Notes: generated from the sequence alone by a model not told the origin. Shown: positions 27,695 to 37,045, counted from the stretch's first letter. The stretch is DNA of 64,000 nucleotides from Shewanella morhuae (GCF_900156405.1 NZ_FTNN01000002.1:102547-166546); one strand, 5' to 3'. A program made the numbers and translations.

Positions 27695-27733
27695 TGTTCA
27701 ATTATTTTCTATAAAATGATGCTCATAACATAA

Positions 27734-27769
27734 AAAAGCCGCCTAATTAAAACAAATTAGGCGGCTTTT
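27734..27769. terminator. Bidirectional terminator between convergent genes
   Basis: AAAAGCCGCCTAATT / AATTAGGCGGCTTTT with a 6-base loop, 40 bases after the MFS stop and 45 before the end of the convergent phnA. Confidence 0.93.
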
Positions 27770-27813
27770 ATCGTATTGATTATTGATAAATAGTATTAAT
27801 TAGCGCGAAGCCG

Positions 27814-28377
27814 TTAAGACTTTTTAACAAAACACGTCAGGATCACGATACGAGTACCGTTAACACGGCCTTCGATATGTTCTGGGTTGTTGGTCAACGC
27901 AATGTTACGCACAGCTGTGCCGCGCTTAGCCACAAAGCTAGTACCTTTCACGTTTAAATCTTTGATAATCACTACCGTATCGCCAGCGTTGATTACGGCA
28001 CCATTACTGTCTAAGGTTGGAGTAGTGTCGTCACCTGCGGCGGCAACTTCAGCATCGCCCCACGCTTTGACATCATCTTCAAGATACAGCATATCCAGTA
28101 AATCTTGCGCCCAACCTTCGCCATTTAAGCGCTTAAGCATACGATATGACATCACTTGAACTGCTGGTACTGGGCTCCACATGCTGTCGTTCAGACAACG
28201 CCAGTGGTTCATGTCCATAGTATCCGCTACCGCAATTTGGCCACTGCAAGTTTCACAAATCATGATCTCATTTTCATGACCATCTGAAGCCGGCAGATCA
28301 TAAATAGAGAGTTCAAGCTCGCTACCACACAGTTCACACTTGCCGCCACAGCGACTTAGCAATTCATTTTCAGTCAT
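27814..28377 (-). CDS. phnA: PhnA (YjdM) family zinc-ribbon protein
   Basis: This 187-residue protein has an N-terminal zinc ribbon (CGGKCELCGSEL and MICETCSGQ) and the C-terminal PhnA domain with DSNGAVINAGDTVVIIKDLNVKGTSFVAKRGTAVRNI. It is the YjdM/PhnA family, named historically for phosphonate use but not established as a phosphonate enzyme; no phosphonate genes are nearby. It is monocistronic, with the shared terminator at 27734-27769. Confidence 0.93.
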   Translation of the reverse strand: MTENELLSRCGGKCELCGSELELSIYDLPASDGHENEIMICETCSGQIAVADTMDMNHWRCLNDSMWSPVPAVQVMSYRMLKRLNGEGWAQDLLDMLYLEDDVKAWGDAEVAAAGDDTTPTLDSNGAVINAGDTVVIIKDLNVKGTSFVAKRGTAVRNIALTNNPEHIEGRVNGTRIVILTCFVKKS

Positions 28378-28511
28378 TTTTCTGTTCTATATGCCTAGTA
28401 AAACGCGGATTATGCCATAAACCGGCTTTTTTCGGCAGGGGGCTGAGGCAATATAACCCTATTTTTTATAAGTTTTATAAACTATTCCCACATCACCTTG
28501 GTGATTAATCT

Positions 28512-30731
28512 TTAAAATTCATAGGCTAAACTCAAGCGAATATCGCGCCCCGCAGCAGGGATCCCATCGGAGAGAAACGGCACCACTTGCAGATTGGTGA
28601 GGTTTTTCACCATTAAACGCACACTCAATCCCTTTAAACTGGCTTGAGGTTCATAGGCGAGATACAGGTTCTGCAGAAAGTAATTTTCGCTCGGCGATTC
28701 GGCATTAAAGATATCGTCATGGGGAACATTGGTTTGCGCATCATACCAAGCGCCCTGCCAAGCCACTGAAATATCATCAGTAACATACATGCCTAAACGC
28801 AGACGAATATCGAGCGGTGCTATGTTAGCTAAATACTCGTCGTCATCTTGGCTATCTCTGAGTGACCCATTGTGTTGACCTTGCAGCCATGAAACCGCCA
28901 GATCACTGAACACGTCTTGATAGCGATATTGGGCCTCAAAATCGGCACCGTAAATATGGTAACCATCAAGATTAGTATAACCACTCTGAATTAACTGGGT
29001 TTTATCAGACTTAGCCCCACGGCGCTGGGCGATATCATCGCGGCCTAGGTTGGCAAACAGAGTCAGCTGTGTCGACAATGCATCATCATTGGCAAGCAGA
29101 TGCTGGTGCTGCGTCATCAACCCTAATTTAAAAGCGTGTAAGCGTTCGACATCGATATCGCGACTCGTGCCGGTTATGCTGGCTTTTGCATATTGCACTG
29201 CGTAAATCTCATCCACCACAGGGGCTTGCAGACTATAGGCGTAATCAAAGTTTAACCGAGCGTAGTTTGTCAGCTGGTAATCTATGCCTAATCTTGGTGA
29301 GAACCCCGAGTGGTGAGTCGAGCTATAGTCGTGACCTGCGTTGATATCGTTATAATCTGGCGCAATATTTGGCCGACCTATGCTGTAGATAAAATCATAT
29401 CGTAGCGAGGGAGTGACAGTTAAGTCATTGGTGAGATGAATCGCATCGCGAACATACACGGCATAGGTGTCTTGGCGACCTTCAGGTTGATAATAAGGTG
29501 TATACCAGCCAAAGTTTTTCTCAGGATTCTTCTCATAACTCTTGTTAAACACAAGCGAAGTGCGGTCGAGACTGCGGTATTGTAATCCAGTGGTGATCTC
29601 GTGATCGCCAATCAAACTCAAGTTATTGATATCTATATAATCACGTTTGTAGTCTAGCCAAGATTCGTGGCCGAAATTACCTACGGAAACCGTCATTTTT
29701 TCCCACGCGATATCGGGTCTTACCCAGTGGCGCGCATTCGCCGAATGGGAGATCACCACTTGGGTATCGATCAGCGGATTGCTTGGCGAATAACGATAAT
29801 TGGCAGACCAAGTGTTGTCTTCATAGGTGTTGTAGGCGGTAGTGGCATACAGCGCCTGCTCGTAGGAGCCATACTTTTTGATGTTGTAGTCTGAGATGGC
29901 AGGCATGGGGCCACGGCGATTAGCCCAAGGTTTGCGGCCTTCATCAAGATAATGGGTCACACTCAAGGCAAGTTGGTGCTCGCCCTGCTCATAATCAATC
30001 TTGCCTAGATAGTTATCTTGCTCATAGCCCGAATATTCAAACTCATCGCCATTGGCTAAAGTCACATCTCCCGCATCACGGCGTGTAAGGTGCAACAACC
30101 CCGATAAATGTGGATTGACCCTGCCATAGACAGTCCCCGTATAACCCATAGCGTCATTATTGCTGGCGTAGCTGGTTTTGACTCGAGCGCCAACCGCTTG
30201 ATCGTATTTGAGAAAGTCATCGGCCGATTTAGTGACTACATACATGGCGCCACCAAAAGCACCATTACCCGAGCGCACATCATGGGCACCTTTAATCACT
30301 TCCACTCGTTTAATGAGGTCAGGATCGAGAAAAAATGAGCTATAGCGATACTGCTCAAATCCCACTGGGGCATTATCTACATAAACGCTAAAATCTTCAG
30401 TCTCGCCAAAACCCCAGATATTTATCCGCTCACCGCCGCTGCGGGTGCCACCATCGATATGCGCCCCTGCCATATCATCAATCACTTCGGCAAAGGTCGT
30501 TGCCTGCATCTCCTCGATTTGTTCCATGGAAATAATTGCTTCACCGGGTTTAGCGACTGTGATGGCCCTACGATATTGCTGCCCATGAACCTGCAGGATT
30601 TCAATTGGCTCAACCTTAGGCTCGCCCAATACCTCAACTGCGTACAACGGTATTGAGGGTAACAAACATAATCCCATGAGCGACAGATTTCTATTCACTT
30701 TCCATTTTCCAAACTTAGGCAGGCAACCCAT
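28512..30731 (-). CDS. TonB-dependent outer-membrane receptor
   Basis: This is a 739-residue TonB-dependent receptor. A signal peptide (hydrophobic core LMGLCLLPSIPLY) precedes a TonB-box-like EPIEILQVHG, a plug domain (ISMEQIEEMQATTFAEVIDDMAG, VIKGAHDVRSGNGAFGGAMYVVTKS) and a 22-strand-type barrel ending in aromatic F (LSLAYEF). The ligand is probably an iron complex or heme, as a Fur-box-like palindrome lies 66 bases upstream. AGGA precedes the ATG. No TonB/ExbBD genes or periplasmic partners are adjacent, so it is an isolated receptor gene. Confidence 0.93.
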   Translation of the reverse strand: MGCLPKFGKWKVNRNLSLMGLCLLPSIPLYAVEVLGEPKVEPIEILQVHGQQYRRAITVAKPGEAIISMEQIEEMQATTFAEVIDDMAGAHIDGGTRSGGERINIWGFGETEDFSVYVDNAPVGFEQYRYSSFFLDPDLIKRVEVIKGAHDVRSGNGAFGGAMYVVTKSADDFLKYDQAVGARVKTSYASNNDAMGYTGTVYGRVNPHLSGLLHLTRRDAGDVTLANGDEFEYSGYEQDNYLGKIDYEQGEHQLALSVTHYLDEGRKPWANRRGPMPAISDYNIKKYGSYEQALYATTAYNTYEDNTWSANYRYSPSNPLIDTQVVISHSANARHWVRPDIAWEKMTVSVGNFGHESWLDYKRDYIDINNLSLIGDHEITTGLQYRSLDRTSLVFNKSYEKNPEKNFGWYTPYYQPEGRQDTYAVYVRDAIHLTNDLTVTPSLRYDFIYSIGRPNIAPDYNDINAGHDYSSTHHSGFSPRLGIDYQLTNYARLNFDYAYSLQAPVVDEIYAVQYAKASITGTSRDIDVERLHAFKLGLMTQHQHLLANDDALSTQLTLFANLGRDDIAQRRGAKSDKTQLIQSGYTNLDGYHIYGADFEAQYRYQDVFSDLAVSWLQGQHNGSLRDSQDDDEYLANIAPLDIRLRLGMYVTDDISVAWQGAWYDAQTNVPHDDIFNAESPSENYFLQNLYLAYEPQASLKGLSVRLMVKNLTNLQVVPFLSDGIPAAGRDIRLSLAYEF

Positions 30732-30796
30732 TTAACGTATTCCTATTAACAAGCTAATCTAAAAATAGGCCGGCATTATAGGCATCAATCAACAAG

Positions 30797-30813
30797 GTGA
30801 GAATAGTTCTCAC
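30797..30813. promoter_or_regulatory. Fur box of the TonB receptor gene
   Basis: GTGAGAATAGTTCTCAC is a perfect dyad apart from its central 3 bases and fits the Fur 7-1-7 pattern TGAGAAT-A-GTTCTCA. It lies upstream of the minus-strand receptor, so iron repression is likely. Confidence 0.75.
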
Positions 30814-31052
30814 TTGGCTTTACGTGTAAATAACTGGCTGGTTGAAAACAAGGTAGAAGTGGCGCAATCCAAAAAATTTAAGTGAAGATCTTGCCGAAGA
30901 ATGGCAGTATTAGTGCCATATTTGACAGCCTTTCATCCTCTTAAGAGTGCACGGTCTTGCTGTACGAGTGAATATACAGCAGGTTTTCCTCACGTTCGCC
31001 CTGCTTGCATCCAGGCTGTTTGCACTCATTTCAAATGCATTAATAAGGTTCA

Positions 31053-31772
31053 ATGATAATGGCCACGCTCACGACTAAAATCCCTATTGCGACAGGTGCA
31101 ACGTTCAGCGCTGCGTGTTTGCAATTTTTAAATCAACTGGCGCAAAACAGCTCCCGCGACTGGTTTAAAGCCCATCAGACGGAATACGAAGAGACAGTGC
31201 GAACCCCTGCGCTGCAGTTTATCGAACAAATGCAGCCCAGTATTCTCGGCCTCTCACCTCGGCTGACGGCCGTGCCGAAAAAAGTCGGTGGCAGTCTGAT
31301 GCGCCCCCAGCGAGACAGCCGTTTCAGCAAGGATAAAACACCTTACAAAACCAATGTCGGCATTCAATTTCGTCATTTTCAGGGTAAAGACGTGCATGCG
31401 CCGGGGCTGTACTTACACATTGCCGAAGATAGCTGTTTTATTGCTGCGGGGATTTGGCACCCAGAATCGAAAGCCTTAAATGCCATTCGCACTTGCATCG
31501 ATGAGAATCCCAACGGCTATAAAAAGGCACTACAAACCTTGCAGAGTCATGGATTTAATATGGAGGGTGATAATTTAATTCGTCCACCAAAGGGGTTTGA
31601 TAAAAACCACCCTATGCTGGCAGAGCTAAAACGCAAAGATTTTATCGCTATAAAAAATATCGCCTTTGAGGAGCTCTGCCGCCCAGATGCCGCCAGTTTT
31701 TGCACAGAGCAATTTGCGCATTGCACTCAATTAATGGCCTATTTGTGTTTCGCGCTGGACTTGGATTTCTAG
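31053..31772 (+). CDS. DUF2461 family protein
   Basis: This 239-residue protein has the DUF2461 (TIGR02453) hallmarks: FLNQLAQNSSRDWFKAHQTEYEE near the start, MRPQRDSRFSKDKTPYKTNVGIQFRH (about 85-110) and LYLHIAEDSCFIAAGIW. The function of the family is unknown. An AAGG lies just before the first ATG, and a second in-frame ATG two codons on is equally possible. It stands alone between the Fur-controlled receptor and a convergent TetR gene. Confidence 0.92.
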   Translation: MIMATLTTKIPIATGATFSAACLQFLNQLAQNSSRDWFKAHQTEYEETVRTPALQFIEQMQPSILGLSPRLTAVPKKVGGSLMRPQRDSRFSKDKTPYKTNVGIQFRHFQGKDVHAPGLYLHIAEDSCFIAAGIWHPESKALNAIRTCIDENPNGYKKALQTLQSHGFNMEGDNLIRPPKGFDKNHPMLAELKRKDFIAIKNIAFEELCRPDAASFCTEQFAHCTQLMAYLCFALDLDF

Positions 31773-31835
31773 ACAATAGACTTTTAACCAATTGATTTGT
31801 AAAAATAGACCGTTAAAAATAGATTGCTAAAAGCA

Positions 31836-31864
31836 AAATGGCCTAGGCAAAACCTAGGCCATTT
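31836..31864. terminator. Bidirectional hairpin terminator
   Basis: AAATGGCCTAGG / CCTAGGCCATTT, perfect 12-bp stem with a 5-base loop, between convergent genes; a second short hairpin (AACAGCAA/TTGCTGTT) follows at about 31866-31884. Confidence 0.8.
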
Positions 31865-31927
31865 AAACAGCAACTTTTGCTGTTAAACGGCATGATTTCC
31901 ACTTAAGCATTTGTAGTTAAACTGTAC

Positions 31928-32518
31928 TTAAACTTTTGTATTTAAAGTACCTAAGTAGCCCTGCAATACTGCGAATGCATTGTCTAGCAGTTCATATTCG
32001 CCCGCTTTACCTAACACTCTAATTCCTTGTAATTGCAGTACTAAAAATGCAGCGACCTGATGCGGCTGTACATTGACCAATAACTCGCCTCGCGCTTGGC
32101 AGTCCTGCAACACTTGGGTGAATGAGGTCTGTAATCGGCAAAATAACCGCTGACATTCCTGCAGTACACTCTCATCGTCGAGGCTCTTTTCTAACACGGC
32201 ATTTTGCATAAAACAGCCGTATTTTTGTTCCCGCTGCAGGGCAACAAAGCGCGCTAGATAAGCTTCTATTTCAACCAAGCCCGCTTTTTCATGCAGCAGG
32301 GTATCTGAGGCGCCAAAGGAGTAGTTATCGAGGTAGAAACTGAGGCACTCGCGGTATAGCTTTTGCTTGTCGCCGAAACTGTTATAAAGGCTAAATCGAT
32401 TAATGCCTAAATGGCCAACAAGATCGGAAATAGATGTTTCGGCAAAGCCCTTTTGCCAAAAAAGCTCCATCGCTAATATGAGTTTTTCCTGCCGATCAAA
32501 ATTACAACTTCGTGCCAT
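31928..32518 (-). CDS. TetR-family transcriptional regulator
   Basis: This 196-residue regulator opens MARSCNFDRQEKLILAMELFWQKGFAETSISDLVGHLGINRFSLYNSFGDKQKLY, a typical TetR helix-turn-helix; the ATG at 32518 gives the usual N-terminus, while the frame could extend to a GTG at 32581. The C-terminal ligand domain has a Cys-rich surface (CFMQNAVLE, CQRLFCRL, DCQARG), possibly for electrophile sensing, which is only a suggestion. It is divergent from two glutathione S-transferase genes, and two copies of a GATCGTT motif lie between them. Confidence 0.9.
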   Translation of the reverse strand: MARSCNFDRQEKLILAMELFWQKGFAETSISDLVGHLGINRFSLYNSFGDKQKLYRECLSFYLDNYSFGASDTLLHEKAGLVEIEAYLARFVALQREQKYGCFMQNAVLEKSLDDESVLQECQRLFCRLQTSFTQVLQDCQARGELLVNVQPHQVAAFLVLQLQGIRVLGKAGEYELLDNAFAVLQGYLGTLNTKV

Positions 32519-32621
32519 AAGCCTGCGACCTAATCTCTTGAATACGCGCTCACGATCAGCTTTACCATTCCTCTTTACCACACTCCTCTTTACAACAGAA
32601 AGTTGAGGGGCAAATCATTCT

Positions 32622-32672
32622 TGACTGATCGTTTAGATATGGCGTAAATTTTATCCTAACCGATCGTTCCGT
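32622..32672. promoter_or_regulatory. Candidate TetR operator, paired GATCGTT motifs
   Basis: GACTGATCGTTTAG (about 32623-32636) and AACCGATCGTTCCG (about 32658-32671) are similar and repeat 35 bases apart in the space between the TetR gene and the first GST gene. The position fits repression of both genes; binding is inferred. Confidence 0.5.
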
Positions 32673-32730
32673 TAAAGCCTTATATGCTCAAATCGAGCAT
32701 AAAGCACAGATAAAAACTACAGGACTTTAG

Positions 32731-33357
32731 ATGAAACTCTACGAATTAGCTCCAACTCCCAGCGCGCGTCGCGTCAGTATTTTTCTTGCGGAAAAAGGCA
32801 TAGAAGTGCCAAGAGTGAACGTCGATATCCGCGGAGGAGAGAATTTAAGTACCGAATTTAAAGCCAAAAGTGTAAATGGCCGCATTCCATTACTCGAACT
32901 CGATGATGGCAGCTACCTGTGTGAATCCGTTGCTATTTGCCGCTATTTAGAAGAAATCCACCCAAGTGTTCACTCGCTGTTTGGTAATACGCCACTTGAG
33001 CGCGCCAAAGTAGAAATGTGGCAACGCATCATAGAGTTACAAGGCTTAATGGTCGGCTTTCAGGCTTTTCGTAATTTAAGCGGCGTCTATAAAGATAGGG
33101 AAAACTGTATCGAGTCTTGGGGTACAGAATCACGCCAAAGGGTCATTGACTTTCTACCGACCTTAAACCAAAAATTAGGAAAGTCCCCGTTTATGGCGGG
33201 CGACAAATTCAGCATTGCCGATATTTCGGCTTATGTTTTTATCAGCTTTATTAAGAATTTAGACATTGAAGTCACCGACAGCTTGCCGCATCTTAAAGCT
33301 TGGTTCATCACTATGGCGCAGCGTCCAGCCATAGTGTCATTAACCCCTAAAAAATAG
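32731..33357 (+). CDS. Glutathione S-transferase family protein (first of two)
   Basis: This 208-residue GST has an N-terminal thioredoxin-fold half (MKLYELAPTPSARRVSIFLAEKG, with cis-Pro in NGRIPLLEL and the glutathione gamma-glutamyl motif ESVAICRYLEE) and an all-helical C-terminal half (FMAGDKFSIADISAYVFI, the N-capping box). It is probably under the divergent TetR regulator. The likely role is glutathione conjugation or thiol transfer on electrophiles. It is not closely related to the next gene; identity looks low outside the motifs. Confidence 0.92.
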   Translation: MKLYELAPTPSARRVSIFLAEKGIEVPRVNVDIRGGENLSTEFKAKSVNGRIPLLELDDGSYLCESVAICRYLEEIHPSVHSLFGNTPLERAKVEMWQRIIELQGLMVGFQAFRNLSGVYKDRENCIESWGTESRQRVIDFLPTLNQKLGKSPFMAGDKFSIADISAYVFISFIKNLDIEVTDSLPHLKAWFITMAQRPAIVSLTPKK

Positions 33358-33423
33358 CAGCACGAATGCCTAAATGGGTACTAAAGTGAGTAACTATAAG
33401 CGTTATAATCTAAAGGAATCATC

Positions 33424-34092
33424 ATGATCGATTTATACACTGCCGCGACCCCTAACGGTTTTAAAATCTCCATCGCACTGGAAGAAATGGGGCTAGAGTA
33501 TCGTGTCCACAAGCTAGATTTCAGCACTAATGAGCAAAAACAACCTGAGTTCATTGCCATTAATCCTAATGGTCGAATTCCAGCCATTATCGACCGCGAC
33601 AATGAAGATTTTGTGGTATTCGAATCGGGTGCAATTCTGCTGTATCTCGCCGAAAAAACAGGTAAATTCCTGCCTGCCGAACCGAAAAAACGCTCACAGG
33701 TGATCCAATGGTTAATGTTTCAAATGAGCGGCGTCGGCCCCATGATGGGGCAGGCAAACGTATTCTTCCGATATTTCCCTGAAAAAATCCCCGCTGCCAT
33801 TGACCGTTATCAAAAAGAAGGCAGACGTTTATTCGAAGTCATGAATACTCAACTCGCGACAAATCAATATCTTGCAGGTGACGAATACACAATTGCCGAC
33901 ATCGCTACTTGGCCTTGGGTACGTATCCACGAGTGGAGCGGCATCAATATGGACGGGCTGACGCATTTGCAACGTTGGTTAGATGAGTTAGCGCTCAGAC
34001 CTGCGTGCCAAAAAGGCATAGTCACGCCGCCACCGGTGGAAATGAGCGATGAAGAACGGGCTAAACAAATCCAAAAGATGGTGACTAAATAG
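33424..34092 (+). CDS. Glutathione S-transferase, YfcG/Ure2p-like (second of two)
   Basis: This 222-residue GST begins [26 protein letters not shown] and has [25 protein letters not shown] and [20 protein letters not shown], the pattern of the YfcG/YghU (Nu) class with glutathione-disulfide reductase activity. AAAGGA precedes the start. It follows the other GST gene by 66 bases and ends before a terminator, so the two form a TetR-controlled unit. Confidence 0.93.
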   Translation: MIDLYTAATPNGFKISIALEEMGLEYRVHKLDFSTNEQKQPEFIAINPNGRIPAIIDRDNEDFVVFESGAILLYLAEKTGKFLPAEPKKRSQVIQWLMFQMSGVGPMMGQANVFFRYFPEKIPAAIDRYQKEGRRLFEVMNTQLATNQYLAGDEYTIADIATWPWVRIHEWSGINMDGLTHLQRWLDELALRPACQKGIVTPPPVEMSDEERAKQIQKMVTK

Positions 34093-34177
34093 CCATTGGC
34101 TAAATGGCAATTGCGCCAATAGCCTGCAAATAACCGTTAACGGCTAAATGCATTATGAGTCTGACTGACTCAACCAT

Positions 34178-34216
34178 AAAAGCCCCTTTGGCTCAGGCTA
34201 ATTCAGGGCTTTTTTA
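34178..34216 (+). terminator. Rho-independent terminator after the GST genes
   Basis: AAAAGCCC / GGGCTTTT with a 20-base loop and a T-run. Confidence 0.75.
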
Positions 34217-34330
34217 CTGCCTGTTATCGGGCAAAACTGCTACACTCTGCGCCACTTATTTTTTCACCTCTGTTACCGCCATGCCTCTCGCATAAGGCGC
34301 TGTCACAGAAGCATGATCTAGGCTAAATTT

Positions 34331-35665
34331 ATGGGTAATCCAAGCAGCTTTTCATCCGGTAAAGCATCTAACTCAAACACATCATCAGTGTTAAATGTTC
34401 AAACAAACACGCCCGCACAAAAACGTGCACTTAGTTACGCCAGTACAATTAAGCAATTATTCGATGAAATTCAAAGCAGTAAAATGCCCGCCGACCGTAT
34501 TCTGGCAAATTACTTTAGAGAACATAAAAAACACGGCTCTAAGGATCGTAAAGTCATCCGTGAATCCTTGTTTAGTCTGTTTCGCTGGTGGGGATGGTTT
34601 CAGCGATTAGGTGATCAGCAAGAATCTGCTGTTTATTTTGCCAGCCTAAGCGCCAGCGCCCTATTGGAAGCCCATGCTTGGCAAGATATCGCCAGGGCTT
34701 GGCATGAGTTATCGCAATCGACTATCGATTTTCAGCAAGCTCAAGCACTTGCCGTTGAAAGTATCGATAACAAACTAACGCTAATGCAGTATTTATTCCC
34801 CGTAACTGAGTTTAAACCACAGGATTTATTACCCGATTGGTTCTGGCAAGTGTGCCCTGTTGATACAGCGCAGCAAACACAACTCATTGCCGCGATGTCT
34901 AGTCGCCCACCGATTTGGGGACGCGCGCAAGGGATCACTAGCCAAGATGCGGCGACACAACTTCAAGTGCTCGGCATAGACGCAAGTTATGGTCATTACT
35001 TTAGCGATACCATCAATCTTGGCAGCAAGAGCATGAATCTTAATGAAATAGCCCTGTATAAAGACGGTAACATTGAGATCCAAGATTTGGCTTCACAGGT
35101 CATAGGACAAATTTGCGTGCCAGAACCCGATGCCCATTGGTGGGATGCCTGTAGCGGTGCCGGCGGAAAAACCCTGCAGTTGCGCTCTTTGATGTTAGCT
35201 AAAGCTACTGATAAGCAAACGCTATCTACGGGCAGTATCATATCATCCGATATTCGCTCCAATGCCCTAGAAGAACTCACTAAACGTGCTCAAAGAGCCC
35301 ATTTTAACGGCATTAGCGTAGCCCGTTGGAAAAGTGATGCCCTACCCGTACCTACGGCTCATTTCGACGGTGTATTAGTCGATGCACCGTGCAGTTGCAC
35401 AGGCACTTGGCGACGTAATCCTGATATGCGCTGGTTGGATGGTGTTGAATCTGTGGCCGATAAAGCCGCGTTACAACTTGATATTTTAAGCCGCAGTAGC
35501 CGCGCAGTTAAGGCCGGCGGCATCCTCGTTTACGCCACTTGCTCCTTGTCGCCCATAGAGAACCAAGACGTGGTGACGGCGTTTTTACAGCAACATCCAG
35601 AGTTCATTCTCACGCCGATACGCCACCCTTTTAGCGGTGAACAAACAGAAATGTTGACCGTGTAG
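34331..35665 (+). CDS. RsmB/NOP-family RNA cytosine methyltransferase, shortened by an in-frame TAG
   Basis: This SAM-dependent RNA m5C methyltransferase has the SAM loop DACSGAGGKTLQL, the active-site loop DAPCSCTGTWRRNPDMRW and the second catalytic Cys in YATCSLSPIENQDVV; the N-terminal 150 residues are the helical NusB-like region. The frame ends at TAG 35663-35665 after EMLTV. Reading through it in the same frame gives PFEANSDGMFVARMQRSQ and a TAA at 35720-35722; GMFVARM is the closing strand of the fold in RsmB-type enzymes. The TAG very likely replaces a sense codon (TGG is one base away), so the enzyme is 444 instead of 463 residues. Whether it still works is not known. Confidence 0.88.
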   Translation: MGNPSSFSSGKASNSNTSSVLNVQTNTPAQKRALSYASTIKQLFDEIQSSKMPADRILANYFREHKKHGSKDRKVIRESLFSLFRWWGWFQRLGDQQESAVYFASLSASALLEAHAWQDIARAWHELSQSTIDFQQAQALAVESIDNKLTLMQYLFPVTEFKPQDLLPDWFWQVCPVDTAQQTQLIAAMSSRPPIWGRAQGITSQDAATQLQVLGIDASYGHYFSDTINLGSKSMNLNEIALYKDGNIEIQDLASQVIGQICVPEPDAHWWDACSGAGGKTLQLRSLMLAKATDKQTLSTGSIISSDIRSNALEELTKRAQRAHFNGISVARWKSDALPVPTAHFDGVLVDAPCSCTGTWRRNPDMRWLDGVESVADKAALQLDILSRSSRAVKAGGILVYATCSLSPIENQDVVTAFLQQHPEFILTPIRHPFSGEQTEMLTV

Positions 35666-35752
35666 CCCTTTGAGGCTAACAGTGATGGTATGTTCGTCGC
35701 GCGTATGCAACGCAGTCAGTAACACTAACTCATTATTTTATATCAAAACTTC

Positions 35753-35779
35753 GCGCCCTAAATTCTGGGCGCTTATTTT
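35753..35779 (+). terminator. Hairpin terminator 30 bases beyond the restored frame
   Basis: GCGCCC/GGGCGC with an 8-base loop followed by TTATTTT. Confidence 0.7.
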
Positions 35780-36009
35780 AAACGTATAATAATCTTTTCA
35801 ATGCTCATCAATTTATTCGTTATTTATCATGTGGATAAATATTCTCACCTTCAACATCCCTCCTATTTAGCTCATTCCAGAGTCAAGATATCGCTCTTGT
35901 ACAAAATATTTCACCATCAATGATGAAATATTTCGCTTTAGCTTCATCTCACCTTTGGGTAAAAAGATCGGGTGCTGCAAATGGCACAGGTATTTTTGGA
36001 ATTTTGACC

Positions 36010-36168
36010 ATGTCACACTCTTATGAATTTGACGACGATGATGCGCCATGGGGCGATAACGTCAAAGGTAAACAAAAAAGCAAGCGTGTAAAACAACGCC
36101 GTAGAGATACAAAGCGAAGTTATTCGGACGATACAGAGGTGAATGTTTATCAGAATAAAACCAAATAA
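36010..36168 (+). CDS. Small charged protein, hypothetical
   Basis: This is a 52-residue frame starting MSHSYEFDDDDAPWGD and followed by a Lys/Arg-rich stretch (KGKQKSKRVKQRRRDTKR), so acidic head and basic middle. No family is recognised. The ribosome site is weak (GGA about 12 bases upstream). Codon use and the structured charge pattern favour a real gene. Bases 35723-36009 upstream hold the terminator above and an inverted repeat (AAATATTTCA at 35904-35913 with TGAAATATTT at 35924-35933) but nothing else. Confidence 0.55.
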   Translation: MSHSYEFDDDDAPWGDNVKGKQKSKRVKQRRRDTKRSYSDDTEVNVYQNKTK

Positions 36169-36452
36169 CGTGTTTTTAGCGAGTTTACCTAAATAAATTT
36201 GTGCTTTATGAAAGTTGACCAAATCCGAGCAAGTTGCAGTCATTGCAACTTGCTAATTCATTTACTCCCCCAACGTTATTATTCATCGAATTCCTCCACT
36301 AAATCGCGGCTAATAAATAATCAGTGCAGAGTACACACTCAAGATGAAGTAAATTTTGTAGCAGTACATAAGCTATTCAAAATTCTACTCAATGTCTCAA
36401 CTGATAACAGTTCATTATGATTGAATACACGGGTCAAAATGTTTACCAATAA
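36169..36452. other. Intergenic region, no gene recognised
   Basis: These 284 AT-rich bases lie between the small charged protein and the terminator at 36453. A 73-codon open frame here has no ribosome site and a composition unlike neighbouring genes. Nothing else was recognised. Confidence 0.45.
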
Positions 36453-36486
36453 AAAAATCGGCTAAGGTTGCCCTTAGCCGATTTTT
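36453..36486. terminator. Strong bidirectional terminator
   Basis: AAAAATCGGCTAAGG / CCTTAGCCGATTTTT, perfect 15-bp stem with a TTGC loop. Confidence 0.93.
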
Positions 36487-36505
36487 ATAAGTAATGAATA
36501 ATCAC

Positions 36506-37045
36506 TTAAAAGCGATATTTACCACCAATATAAACACCATCTTCAAAGGTAAAATCACGCGCGTGATCATATTCAAAGGCAATTTTACGGTAACCGACAT
36601 ACAGTGCCATATTTGGCGTTACACGATATTGCACTTTTGAATCTAGCTCATAATGGCCATCAACATTACCAAAAGACAAAACTGAAGGCGCATAATAAGC
36701 CGCAGCATGTAAAGAAATTTTTGGTCCCATCGTGAGTACATAACGACCGCCAACAGACAGCGCGCTACCATTGGGCGCATAATCAGCCCAAAGCTGGCTT
36801 AACTGTGCGCCCACTTCAACATGATGCACACCCGAATCATGGGTCATATGCATTGCACCTTGAGCAATATGGCCGCTCTCATCTCCGTAGATATAATTTA
36901 ACACTGCATTGGTATCTTTGCTTAGTTGCAGTTCTAATTCTGTATAAACAACATCATTGTTCAACCCGAGATTAAATTCTGAAGCATTCACTTGCAGCGC
37001 CGCTGCACTCAATAATAAGACACTTGCCACTTTGAACTTAGCCAT
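36506..37045 (-). CDS. YfaZ-family outer-membrane protein
   Basis: This 179-residue protein starts MAKFKVASVLLLSAAALQVNASEF, a signal peptide cleaved after NAS, followed by alternating beta strands (LNNDVVYTELELQLSK, HHVEVGAQLSQLW, LSVGGRYVLTMGP) and a terminal aromatic residue (YIGGKYRF), i.e. a small beta-barrel of the YfaZ type. GAGGTG lies before the ATG chosen; a longer frame to 37099 adds a non-signal extension and was not used. Function unknown. Confidence 0.85.
   Translation of the reverse strand: MAKFKVASVLLLSAAALQVNASEFNLGLNNDVVYTELELQLSKDTNAVLNYIYGDESGHIAQGAMHMTHDSGVHHVEVGAQLSQLWADYAPNGSALSVGGRYVLTMGPKISLHAAAYYAPSVLSFGNVDGHYELDSKVQYRVTPNMALYVGYRKIAFEYDHARDFTFEDGVYIGGKYRF

Noticed and set aside
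35663..35665. TAG read as pyrrolysine in the RNA methyltransferase
   Set aside because: Pyrrolysine coding is not expected in this group, and no pyl genes are seen; a nonsense change or sequence error is simpler.
36199..36420. 73-codon plus-strand frame in the AT-rich gap
   Set aside because: No ribosome site, no family resemblance and a composition unlike neighbouring genes.
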